Positions 35,406 through 46,415 of a DNA stretch of 64,000 nucleotides are shown here, piece by piece (position 1 is the stretch's first letter; the number at the start of each line of letters is the position of its first letter). The notes under the pieces were generated by a model. That model was not told where the DNA came from. It did no database searches and worked only from the letters and a program-made list of their open reading frames with translations. The DNA is taken from assembly GCA_027627225.1 (NCBI GenBank), contig JAPFQT010000079.1, positions 823,501-887,500 of the forward strand, read 5' to 3'. This stretch comes from Congeria kusceri. Taxonomy: Eukaryota > Mollusca > Bivalvia > Myida > Dreissenidae. The position numbers and the translations under genes were made by a program.

Positions 35406-37100
35406 AAATTACATGAAATGTAGAATTTAGCAACATACTGTAATGTCAAGCGTCAGTTGGAAGAGAAGGAAGAATAGCAAGAATATCAAGAATAGGAACA
35501 TTTGGAAGAGAAGGCACAAGTGGAAGAATGTCAAGAATAGGAACATTTGGAAGAGAAGGCAGAAGTGGAAGAATGTCAAGAATAGGAACATTTAGAAGAG
35601 TAGGCACAAGTGGAAGAATGTCAAGAATAGGAACATTTGGAAGAGTAGGCACAAGTGGAAGAATGTCAAGAATAGGAACATTTGGAAGAGTAGGCAGAAG
35701 TGGAAGAATGTCAAGAATAGGAACATTTGGAAGAGTAGGCAGAAGTGGAAGAATGTCAAGAATAGGAACATTTGGAAGAGTAGGCAGAAGTGGAAGAATG
35801 TCAAGAATAGGAACTTTTGGAAGAGTAGGCAGAAGTGGAAGAATGTCAAGAATAGGAACATTTGGAAGAGTAGGCACAAGTGGAAGAATGTCAAGAATCG
35901 GAACATTTGGAAGAGAAGGCAGAAGTGGAAGAATGTCAAGAATAGGAACATTTGGAAGAGAAGGCAGAAGTGGAAGAATGTCAAGAATAGGAACATTTGG
36001 AAGAGTAGGCAGAAGTGGAAGAATGTCAAGAATAGGAACATTTGGAAGAGAAGGCACAAGTGGAAGAATGTCAAGAATAGGAACATTTGGAAGAGTAGGC
36101 ACAAGTGGAAGAATGTCAAGAATAGGAACATTTGGAAGAGTAGGCACAAGTGGAAGAATGTCAGGGATAGGAACATTTGGAAGAGAAGGAAGAATAGCAA
36201 GAATATCAAGAATAGGAACATTTGGAAGAGAAGGCAGAAGTGGAAGAATATCAAGAATAGGAACATTTGGAAGAGAAGGCAGAAGTGGAAGAATGTCAAG
36301 AATAGGAACATTTGGAAGAGAAGGCACAAGTGGAAGAATGTCAAGAATAGGAACATTTGGAAGAGTAGGCACAAGTGGAAGAATGTCAGGGATAGGAACA
36401 TTTGGAAGAGAAGGAAGAATAGCAAGAATATCAAGAATAGGAACATTTGGAAGAGAAGGCACAAGTGGAAGAATGTCAAGAATAGGAACATTGGGAAGAG
36501 AAGGCACAAGTGGAAGAATATCAAGAATAGGAACATTTGGAGGAGAAGGAAGAAAAGGAACATTTGGAAGAGAAGGAAGAAGAACAATAATGTCAAGAAG
36601 AAGAGCAAGATGAAGAGAAGGAAGAAAAGGAACATTTGGAAGAGAAGGAAGAAGAGCAAGAATGGCATTAAGAAGAGCAAGATGAAGAGAAGGAAGAAAA
36701 GGAACATTTGGAAGAGAAGGAAGAAGAACAATAATGTCAAGAAGAAGAGCAAGATGAAGAGAAGGAAGAAAAGGAACATTTGGAAGAGAAGGAAGAAGAG
36801 CAAGAATGGCAATAAGAAGAGCAAGATGAGGAGAAGGAAGAAAAGGAACATTTGGAAGAGAAGGAAGAAGAACAAGAATGTCAAGAAGAAGAGCATGATC
36901 AAGAGAAGGAAGAAGAACAAAAATGTCAAGAAGAAGAGCATGATGAAGAGAAGGAAGAAGAACAAAAATGTCAAGAAGAAGAGCATGATGAAGAGAAGGA
37001 AGAAGAGCAAGAATGGCAATAAGAAGAGCAAGAATTTAACGAATGAAAAACTTCAGAATGCATCATGTAAATTTTAAACTAATACTGTTCCATAGCCAAT
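35406..37100 (+). repeat. Inverted minisatellite pair, expanded right arm
   Basis: About 24 units of 45 bp (GAATAGGAACATTTGGAAGA, then GGCACAAGTGGAAGAATGTC) run from 35458 to 36540. About four 72-bp units (AGAAGGAAGAAAAGGAACAT start) follow, then three shorter 45-bp units to 37033. Because 45 and 72 are multiples of three, frames of 350-480 codons are open on both strands. That is an artefact of period, not evidence of a gene. Flanks at 35406-35460 and 37025-37096 are inverses of the left-arm flanks. Confidence 0.9.
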
Positions 37101-38040
37101 AGTTGATGTATGTTATATGCAATACTAACCTAACCTAATTGTCAGTGGTGTTAACAAAAGACCGTGTAATAATATACAATTAGAAAAACTACATATCGTG
37201 ATGTTACGTTGTTAATATCAGTGTTAAAAATATAATTTTTTCAAAAATTTATTCTATCATTTTTGTATATTTTAAAATTTTTATTTCCTTATAGCTTAAT
37301 GCATATGGACTGTTAAATACACATATTCTTATTTGGGATCCGTGTTCAAGTTAATTCTACATCAACAATCAATGTGATTTTCGCTGATAGAAATGTTTTT
37401 TTCTAATTCTGATTTGCAAACATTACCAAGTCGCTAACTTAACCACTTGTACAGTATTTTAAATATGTATTTGTTTATTGGGCATAAAAGTGTGTGTATA
37501 TTCTTTTGTCTGTCCTGATTGTTTTGGTTATTGGTCCATTTTATTCTTATTTTGATTGGTGTATATAACCACTATTTAAGAAATTCAGGTGTTAGTAATA
37601 TCATATCTCTTGCTAATGATGCTACAGTTTTAAAGCAGAATGTGAAAACAATTGTCAACATACAAAACCACAATCGTAAATCCTTAAACACATTGTTTTC
37701 TTAAATAGATCTTTGGTACGAAGCAACCAGTGCTGCTTTGACCCTATCAGCGGAAAACAAAGCGAAAAATTTTGGGAGAAATAATACACCTTAAAAACTG
37801 TCCATGGTCCAACGAATTATTATTCAGTTTGAAACCAAATGAGCAAATAAATTAATATTTTGAAAAGCTTGACAAAATGTGATACACCTCCCCTGTGAAT
37901 TCCTTTAAGCCAAATGGTCATGCCAAGCTAGATAAAAGAGTTGTAATACCTTTTGGATTTTTTTTGTGAAAAAAGTAAAATACGTACAAGTAATTAATAA
38001 ATGCATTTGATTAAAAATTTACTGGTTTATAATTGGGTCA
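37101..38040 (+). other. No gene seen; dispersed repeat at 37560-37960
   Basis: 37560-37960 shares ordered segments with 46430-46870 (TGGTCCAA, CCTCCCCtGTGAATTC, then AAATGgTC) and with 31400-32110. I see no coding frame in it. Confidence 0.4.
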
Positions 38041-38044
38041 AGTT

Positions 38045-39010
38045 AATGTTTTTATGCCCCCGGCATGTTGATGCGGGAGGCATATAGTGATTGTCCTGTC
38101 CATCCGTCCCTCCGTACGTCCGTCTAATCGTCCCTCCGTCCGTTACAAGGTTAAGTAGATTTAACTGTTTCGTCTAGCACCAACACTGCTTACTACAACA
38201 CTAAGATACTTTACACAGTTGTTGCTTGTGACCACTCCCTATCCACCCATATCACCCAACCTCACTTTGACCTTGACCTAATTTGCACTTAGAATAATTC
38301 AAATGGGCTCTTTCTTGGTTAACTAGATTTTACCGTTTTGTCGAGCATCAACACCGCTTAGGCCCCACAAAAAATAGTTCCGTTTCTGGTGTCCCAACTG
38401 ACCCTTTACTTTTGCTGCTGACCCTACATATTTTTGGTCCAAAAAGAATAAAGACTGAGAATAAAGACTGAAAAAGACTGTTACTGTGTACAACACAAAC
38501 CATTCTCCCATCATAAAAAAATAGGGTAGGTAGGTCGGGCTTTTTTTTTTTTTTTGGTAAATGGTCAACTTAAAGATTCTTAAACTGAATCAATATTCAA
38601 AACACATCAGTAATATCCTTAAACATTGTTTATAAGTGGATACTATCAAAACAAAACACTTTCCAAAACACATTTAATTATTGAAAAAGGTAAATAAAAC
38701 AAAAATCAATCGAACAAACCCAATAAAACGTTCTAGGGTTGGGCATTTTTTTAGGGTAGGTCGGGTTATCTGAAACAAACATTTTTTTTAAAGCCTTATT
38801 ATTTTGGGCAGTAGACCAGAAACAGAACTTTTATTTTTTGGCCTTACTACAAGACTGATACTTACACAGTTGTTGCATATGACCATTCACTATACACCTC
38901 TATCACCCAACCTCACTTTTACCTTGACCTATTTTGGAATAAGAAATGGGCTATCCAGCACCAATTGGGGGCGTGTGTGTTTATCGAACTTAGAATCTTT
39001 TTCTTGTCTG
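38045..39010 (+). mobile_element. ATGCCCCCGGCATG array element, copy 1
   Basis: It begins TTTTTATGCCCCCGGCATG, followed by a CCGTCC-rich run. Its units of about 190 bp contain TAGCACCAACACTGCTTACT, CACAGTTGTTGCTT and CACTTTGACCTTGACCTAAT. The end (GGGGGCGTGTGTGTTTATCG, then TTTTTCTTGT at about 38998-39007) matches the layout of the second copy at 45830-46415. It is interrupted at 38361-38843. Confidence 0.7.
38361..38843. mobile_element. PIF/Harbinger-like non-autonomous element, 483 bp
   Basis: The ends read GGCCCCACAAAAAATAG and, inverted, GGCCAAAAAATAAAAG, and the similarity continues through GTTTCTGGT. TTA lies on both sides (38358-38360 and 38844-38846), the 3-bp duplication expected of PIF/Harbinger. 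Removing it restores the host array unit (CACCGCTTACTACAA). Inside, GGGTAGGTCGG words occur twice. There is no ORF. Confidence 0.75.
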
Positions 39011-39353
39011 TGGTTGGTTGGCTGGCAGCAGCTGTGGTTTTATTCTACATGTATATTAACCTTGTTCTCAGTGTTTCATTGTTAGCGATTATGAAATTTA
39101 TATGATTGATTGAATACCAAAATCAGTATTCGAATATTCACTTTTTCATTCAATTGAATATTCGAATATTTGTATAGATTCATATTTAGTACATTAAGCT
39201 TTGTGACCCAGTCAAGATCATGTAAATAATGGTACAGAGTTTTAGTACACATCATTGCTGTATCTTCATTAGCGAATTGCAATATCATATTAATGCGTAA
39301 CTGCCATTAAGCATTAACCCCTGAAGTTCCATGTTAAGTGTTGTTTTTTTAAT
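39011..39353 (+). repeat. Duplicated flank, filled-site copy
   Basis: About 340 bp from the TTCTACATGTATATTAACC area to GTTGTTTTTTTAAT is nearly identical to 44310-44635. It includes the inverted words ATTCGAATATTC and GAATATTCGAAT. It is broken at its right end by the 4.5-kb insertion. Confidence 0.85.
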
Positions 39354-42300
39354 TATGCCCCCACCATCAATTATGGGGGGGGCATAGAGTTTACCCTGTG
39401 CGTGGGTACGTACGTATGTACGTGTGTACGTAGGTACGTATGTTCGGATTCTTGTCTGAGCAATAACTTTGTCCAGCATTGGAGGATTTTCAAATAACTT
39501 GTCAGAAAAATGTTAAGCATAACGAGACTGTGTGACGCGCGCAGGCGCCAGGTTCCTAGGTCCAAGGTCAAGGTCACACTTAAAGGTCAAAGGTCAAATA
39601 TAAGAATTTAAGCCTTTGATCCCTGTCCGGAGCATAATTTTGTCCAGTATGGAAGGAATTTCAAATAACTTGGCACAAGTGTTGAGCATGGTGAGACGGT
39701 GTGTTGCGCACAAGAACTAGGTCTCAAGGTCCAAGGTCAAGGTCACACTTAAAGGTCAAAGGTCAAATATAGGAATTTAAGACATAGACCCTGTCTGGAG
39801 CATAATTTTGTCTGGCATGGAAGGAATTTCAAATAACTTGGCACAAATGTTGAGCATGGTTAGATGGTGTGTTATGCGCAGGAACCAGGTTCCTAGACCC
39901 AAAGTCAAGGTCACAAAGAGATGTCAAAGGTCAAATATAAGAATTTAAGCCTTCTATCCCAGTATGGAGAATAATTTTGTCCTGCATTGAAAGAATTTCA
40001 AATAACTTGGCGCAAGTGTTGAGCATGGTGAGATGGTGTGTCGCCCGCAACAACCAGATTTCTAGGTCCAAGGTTAAGGTCACACTTAAAGGTCAAAGGT
40101 CAAATATAAGAATTTAAGCCTTCTATCCTTGTCCAGAGCATAATTTTGTCTAGCATGGAAGGAATTTCAAATAACTTGGCACAAGTGTTGAGCATGGGGA
40201 GAAGGTGTCGCGCCCAAGAACCAGGTCCCTAGGTCCAAGGTCAAGGTCATACTTAAAGGTCAAACGTCAAATATAAGAATTTAGGCCATAGACACTGTCC
40301 AGAGCATAATTTTGTCTAGCATGGATGGAATTTCAAATAACTTAGCACAAGTTTTGAGCATGGTAAGACGGTGTGTTGTGCACAGGAACCAGGTCCCTAG
40401 GTCCAAGGTCAAGGTCACACTTAGATGTCAAATGTCAAATATAAGAATTTAAGCCTTCTATCCCTCTCCGGAGATTAATTTTGTCCTGCATCGAAAGAAT
40501 TTCAAATAACTTGGCACAGGTGTTGAGCATGGCGAGACGGTGTGTCACGCGCAAGAACAAGGTGCCTAGGTCCAAGGTCAAGGTCAAATTTAATGGTCAG
40601 GTGTCAAATTTAAGAATTTAAGCCATAGACCCTGTCTGAAGCATAATATTGTCCAGCATGGAAGGAATTTCAAATAAATTGGCACAAGTGTTAAGCGTGG
40701 TGAGACGGTGTGTCGTGCGCAAGAACCAGGTCCCTAGTTCCAAGGTCACACTTAAAGGTCAAAGGTCAAATATAAGAATGTAAGCCATAGACCCTGTCTG
40801 GAGCATAATATTGTCCAGCATGGAAGGAATTTCAAATAACTTGGCACAAGTGTTGAGGATGGTGAGAGGGTGTGTTGCGTGCAAGAACCAGATCCCTAGG
40901 TCCAAGGTCACACTTAAAGGTCAAAGATCAAATATAAGAATTTAAGCCTTCTATCCCTGTCCCGAGCATAATTTTGTCTAGCATGGAAGGAATTTCAAAT
41001 AACTTGGCACAAGTGTTGAGCATGGGGAGACGATGTGTTGCGCGCAAGAACCAGGTCCCTAGGTCCAAGGTCAAGGTCACACTTGAAGGTCAAAGGTTAA
41101 ATATAAAAAAATATGCCATAGACACTGTCTGGAGTGTAATTTTGTCTAGCATTGGAAGAAATTTAAAAAAAACTTAGCACAAGTGTTGAGCATGGTGAGA
41201 CGGTGTGTTGCGCGCAAGAACCAGGTCCCTAGGTCCAAGGTCAAGGTCACACTCAAAGGTGAATGGTCATTTAAGCCAAATATACTGTCTGAAGCATAAT
41301 TTTGTCCAGCAGGGAAGGATTTTAAACTTACTTGGCTGAAGTGCTAAGCATGGTGTGTCAGAGTGTTGCACGCAAGAACCAGGTCCCTTTGTATAATGTC
41401 AAGGTCACACTAAAAGGTCAAAGTTCAAATATAAGAATTCAAGCCATAGACTATGTCGGAAGCATAATGTTGTCCATCAGGGAAGGATCTCAAACAACTT
41501 GGCAAAAGTGACAATCATTAAGTGGCGGTGTCGCATGCAAGAACCAGGTGCCTTGGTCCTAGGTCAAGGTCACACTTAAAGGTCAAGTATAGGTATATTT
41601 GTTAAGATTCTTGTCCATACAGTAACTCTGTTCAGCATTGACGGATTTTCATATAACTTGGCAGAAGTGATAAAAAAACTAGGTCCAAGGTCAAGGTCAC
41701 TGGTCAAGGTCAAAGGTCAAGTATAAGAATTTATTCCATGGATTCTGTCTGGAGAATAATTGTGTCCAGCATGAAATTTTTCGGCGTAGCTGTCTAAGAT
41801 CACTTTTCACCTAGATTTCTTGCGATAATTATGCAGCGGGAAAATTGAATGCCAATAGAATTGGGCCAATTTTCTAATTTTAGGGAATGCAAACTTCAAA
41901 CAATGGTTTAACGTATACCAATAACTGTTGCATACTTTTAAGGAATAAAAATTTACATAATTATTTACATAAGCGGTTAAAATGAAGTTATAAACATATC
42001 CTCAACATATACTCTAGAACTGAGGCTAATTATGAAACGTATTTTCTCATTGTATGCGATAAACAGAATGCTATATTCATTCACGTAACGAAATAACTAT
42101 TTTGTTTAGCCTACATAAGCGCTACGCTCTATAAATAGCAATTATGCAATGTTCCCTTTCGTAAATCTCATTCACAGAGTTGCTGTTCCATGTAGCCCAG
42201 TGATTCTAGCGAGTTCTTCACATTCCAGAAACAGTAGTGTCATTCTAAAAATAGTGTGCGTAGCTAGAAACAATGTATAGCTGTGTTAATATACTCGTAC

Positions 42301-43832
42301 ATGCATCAATAATAGCGTTCAGAGAATCATGAACCTAAAAATTTAAATAAATGGGAAATTTATATTTATTAACTTAGTGTTAATTTGAATTAAAATTGTG
42401 GTTACGATTTATTAACGATTATTTATAATTGCATTTTTCTATCAACTTCTCTAGTAGATATTATTGAATCTGTAAAAAGATGCTACATTTTCAATAGATA
42501 AAATGTTATGAAAGAAGATTCGGAATCCGTCGAATTGTTATTTGCGTAGCATGAATACAAAATTTGCAGTACTAATTATACACAGGAACCCTTGAAATAT
42601 CATATTTCTACTGATATAATTTAAAATCGTCATAGTCTAATGAATTTTTATGTTTGCGTTATCAAAAATGAAGTCTTAAAATTTCAAAAATGGCTTAATG
42701 TTCCCTGACTATTGCTTTTTATTGGGATACACAGCATAAATGCTTATTTGACTTAAAATCGTTATTATATTAGATAACTTACAAGAATGGTATATTACCG
42801 GTACTATAAATAACTATATTGACTCGTCTGATACATAATAATTTTAATTCATTCCCGAAATTATTTTCTTACATTGTTAATTTGTTAAATCGGCTTGAAA
42901 AATTCAGATAACAATTATGTTAATCTAAATTATTTTGGTTATTCATATAGCACTGGTGGAAACATGGAGCTGTATGATTGGTTTATTCACAGCATAGATA
43001 TTAATGATAATTTTATTTAATTTTTAATTCAATAAATTTATCTCAAATTAACTTTTGAGTCCGAGAAGTTTTCTTATAGTGTCCGAAAAATTTGGGGCCC
43101 AATAAGTCTCCTTATATTGGTGGGGACAAAATATCTGGGGTCTGAGAAGTCACGTAACCGATCATTTTGGCCGTCTGTTTAGGTAATTTTTAAATGACCT
43201 CTCAATATTAATTTCAACGCCGATTGTCTTTTTTTAAAGACATTTCTTGTTTCAAAAAGCTAGGCAGAAGTGGTAAGCATTATGAGACAGCATGTGGTGT
43301 TCAAGAACCAGGTCTGTAGCTGAAAGGTCAAGGTCATTAATCAAGGTCAAAGGTCAAATAATTTTTCAGAGCATAATATTGTCATGCATGCAGGGATTTT
43401 CAGATAAATTGGCAGAATTTATCACAATTACCAGATGATGTGTTGCATGCACGAACCTGACTTGTGAAGTTAGTGAATTACTTCCCTTAATTCAAGAGTT
43501 GCAAAGCATAATTCAAACATGATAAAAGGCATTTTGTTGATTTTGCACAGAATGATTTAAGATAGCAAGAGTAAGTGAAGCATACAAGAACCATAACTCA
43601 TAATTGCCTTAAAGTTTTAATTACTACCCTTTATTGATTTTTGGTCAGGACTAAAAAAAAATTGTGATATCAAAATAACTTCAACCAATAAGAGAATACA
43701 TTAGCAGAAAGTGAAATAAGCAAGGAAAACTTTCATTTTGCAAAATTATTTGTTTGCATACAGAAAAAGCGGCGCCATGTAGAAATGGCTGCATAGGTGG
43801 GGGGCATCCATGTCTGTGGACACATTTCTTGT
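39354..43832 (+). mobile_element. TATGCCCCCACC array element, 4.48 kb, complete
   Basis: The 5' end is TATGCCCCCACC, and the inverse GGTGGGGGGCAT is at 43797-43806. The stem TGTC/GACA (43811-43822) and TTCTTGT follow, the end being at 43832 or 43833. A GTACGTAC run lies near the 5' end. The core is about 12 units of 165-175 bp with CCAAGGTCAAGGTCACAC, AAAGGTCAAAGGTCAAATAT and AATTTCAAATAACTTGGCAC. Another element (41778-43250) is nested inside. The paralogous empty site at 44635/44636 fixes the boundaries and shows insertion between two T residues without duplication. Confidence 0.85.
41778..43250 (+). mobile_element. Helentron-like element with TCGGCG ends, nested
   Basis: The 5' end is TTTTCGGCGTAGCTG. 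The 3' end has CGCCGA (43219-43224 area), a 7-bp stem TGTCTTT/AAAGACA (43225-43242), then TTTCTTGT. The broken array unit resumes on the right with TCAAAAAGCTAGGCAGAAGT, so the insertion again lies in a T run without clear duplication. A second copy is inverted at 15257-16480. It is 1.47 kb, AT-rich and non-coding. Confidence 0.8.
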
Positions 43833-43833
43833 T

Positions 43834-44309
43834 AAGAATATTTTCAATAATCTACATTTCACATACAGGGATGAAAATTAACTTATTTGTCTTGTTGCTG
43901 AAGTGGGCCCCTAGCTTTCTAGATTTAGGAGCGCATCCAAATTTTTAGGGGCCCACCAAATTAAAATTTGGAGAACAGATGTTAAACATTACAGTGATAA
44001 TCAGCATATGGAAATAGCTTGTTAAAAACTATATTAAAAATTTAGTTCTTAAATAAATCAATACTACTGGTACTCCACTTCAACAACAAAAAACAACTGC
44101 TGCTGCTGCTGCTACTACTACTACTACTCCTTTTGCATTGACTATGTTGAAAACAGTACACTTTTAACTCAAAACTGAGTTAATTTGGCCTTAACACTGC
44201 TACTTGCGCACTAGAAAATCGGGAATGATTTATACAACCCTTTACTGTGGTATGTGGAATTTATCCACCTCGTTTTCTTGTCTCTGTATGGTTGTCTGGC
44301 GACAGCTGT
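43834..44309. other. Right flank of the insertion, then unique sequence with a short CTG/CTA run
   Basis: 43834-43870 continues the interrupted flank (AAGAATATTTTCAATAATCT). 44095-44127 has (CTG)5(CTA)5, a small relative of the trinucleotide array. The rest has no feature I can name. Confidence 0.5.
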
Positions 44310-44680
44310 GCTCTTATAACATTTATTCTACATGTGTATATTGACCTTGTTTTCAGGGTTACGTTGCTAGCGATTATGAAATTTATATGATGGCATCAAA
44401 TACCAAAATCGGTATTCGAATATTCACTTTTTCATTCAATCGGATATTCGAAGATTTGCATAGATTCATATTTACTATATTAAGCTTTGTGACCCAGTAC
44501 CATGTAAATAATGGTACAGAGTTTTAGTACACATCATTGCTGTATCTTCATTAGCAAATTGCAATATCATATTAATGTGTTAATGCCATTTAGCATAAAC
44601 CACTGAAGTCCCATGTTAAGTGTTGTTTTTTTAATTAAGAATACTTGCAATAATCTACAATGCACATATTTCTTATCAAG
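44310..44680 (+). repeat. Duplicated flank, empty-site copy
   Basis: This copy runs uninterrupted through TTTTTTTAATTAAGAATACT. The homologous copy is split between TAAT and TAAGAATA by the element 39354-43832. It therefore serves as an internal pre-insertion reference. Confidence 0.85.
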
Positions 44681-45825
44681 TTAGAAACATGTTGATAAGC
44701 GGCGAATTTGAGCAACATTTATGCTCTATAAATTTGTGATCACACTGATGTAATTATTTCATTTTTGTTAATCTTTTCACAGATTTAATTACCTGTTAAA
44801 TGTTATAGCTTCATAATGTCCTCTGTAATTGGGTATTACTGGCCACCAGACGCTGACCGCTGACACAGACGGGTGCATTTATCAATATCTTTGTCTGACA
44901 CATGACACGGGGCTAATCTATTAAAACACGGGGTTCTGTATCTACTGGTGAATTACTGCTTTAAGTTTGACAGAAAACTCTACAATCAATAAATTAATGT
45001 TTTTTAAAGCAACACAAATTCGCAAATATTCTATTAGCGTTTTAACTATTCGAATAACGATCACTCATTCGAATATTCAAATAGTTTTGCCTTCCCTAGT
45101 AATTTACTGTCGGTTAACCCATCTGTAAAAATGATTCACCACTTTATATGAGGTTTTGGAAATATTACATTCCCAAAATGTGAACTAAATTATAATTGAA
45201 AGTATTTAAGATTAACTTGAGATGATTCTGTAATATGGCCCCTGATCCATTAAATAAACCATTATGATAACTGTTTAGAAATACTCATTGTGTGATTGAT
45301 TTAAGTGTCAGATATCACATATCGTTTGAGGTGCCAAGTCACATTGTTATTTTTGAAATACAATGAATTGCTTTCCTAGTCTGTTATACTGCAGCGCCCA
45401 TTCCAGACCTGAACATTCATAATAAAATATAAATAACATAATATAAGTAATAAATAATTGTGTACCATTTACTTAACAAAATTGGTAAAAGTGATAAAAT
45501 TGGTCATAATATTTACTAGTTTTATAGTATAGAATATATTTCAGTAGGCTATTTCAAAATATCTTGCAATTACTTGATTTCATGGGGAAACTATAAGATC
45601 CATATTATACTGGAGATCAACAATCAAATAATGACACCCTCAAATTGAAAACTTTATATGCTGATTCCCTATAGAAAATGTATGCAACCCACTGTAAAGT
45701 TTTATGTGTTGCCTCTGATCTTTGTATATATAGAGTATATTTGCTTGATCTCACACAAGTGATCAGGAAAATATTGTCTCCTTTCACGTGATGGTATAAC
45801 CCGTTATCACACCGAAAACAAATTT
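44681..45825. other. No recognisable feature
   Basis: Unique AT-rich sequence with one ATTCGAATATTC word near 45068. No gene, RNA or clear repeat is seen. Confidence 0.45.
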
Positions 45826-46415
45826 TTATTCCCTTCGGGGGCATATAGTAATCCCATCGTTCGTCCGTCTGTCCGTCTGTACTTCCGTCAGTGACAAGGT
45901 TAAGAAGATTTTACAGTTTCATCTAGCACCAACAACGCTTACTACAACACTTGGATACTTAAACAGTTGTTGCTTATAACCATTCCCTATCCACCCAATT
46001 TCACTTTGACCTTGACCTAATTTGCAATTAGGAATAATTCAAATGGGCTGTTTCTTGGTTAACTAGATTTTACCGTTTCGTCTAGTGCCAACACTGCTTG
46101 CAACAACAACACAGTTGTTACTTATGAACGTTCACAATCCACCCATATCACCCAGCCTCACTTTGACCTTGACCTAATTTGCACTTAGAATAATTCAAAT
46201 GGGCTCTTTCTTGGTTAACTAGATTTTACCATTTCGTCTAGCATCAACACCGCTTGCTACGACATTGGATACTTTCACAGTTGTTGCTTCCGACTATACC
46301 CAATCCACCTATATCACCCAACCTCACTTTGACCTTGACCTAATTTGGAATAAGAAATGGTCTATCCAGCACCAACCAGGGGCATGTGTGTTTATCAATC
46401 ACATAATCTTGTTTA
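45826..46415 (+). mobile_element. ATGCCCCCGGCATG-family array element, copy 2
   Basis: The head GGGGGCATATAGTAATCCC is followed by a CCGTCTGTCCGTC run. Three units of about 190 bp with TTTCaTCTAGCACCAAC, CAGTTGTTGCTT and CTTTGACCTTGACCTAATTT follow. The right end reads GGGGCATGTGTGTTTATC, then ATAATCTTGTTT. Confidence 0.7.

Noticed and set aside
35446..37077. Open frames of 353, 361 and 479 codons of 15-residue repeats
   Set aside because: The repeat units are multiples of three without stops on either strand. Overlapping frames on both strands and no splice or start context argue against a gene.
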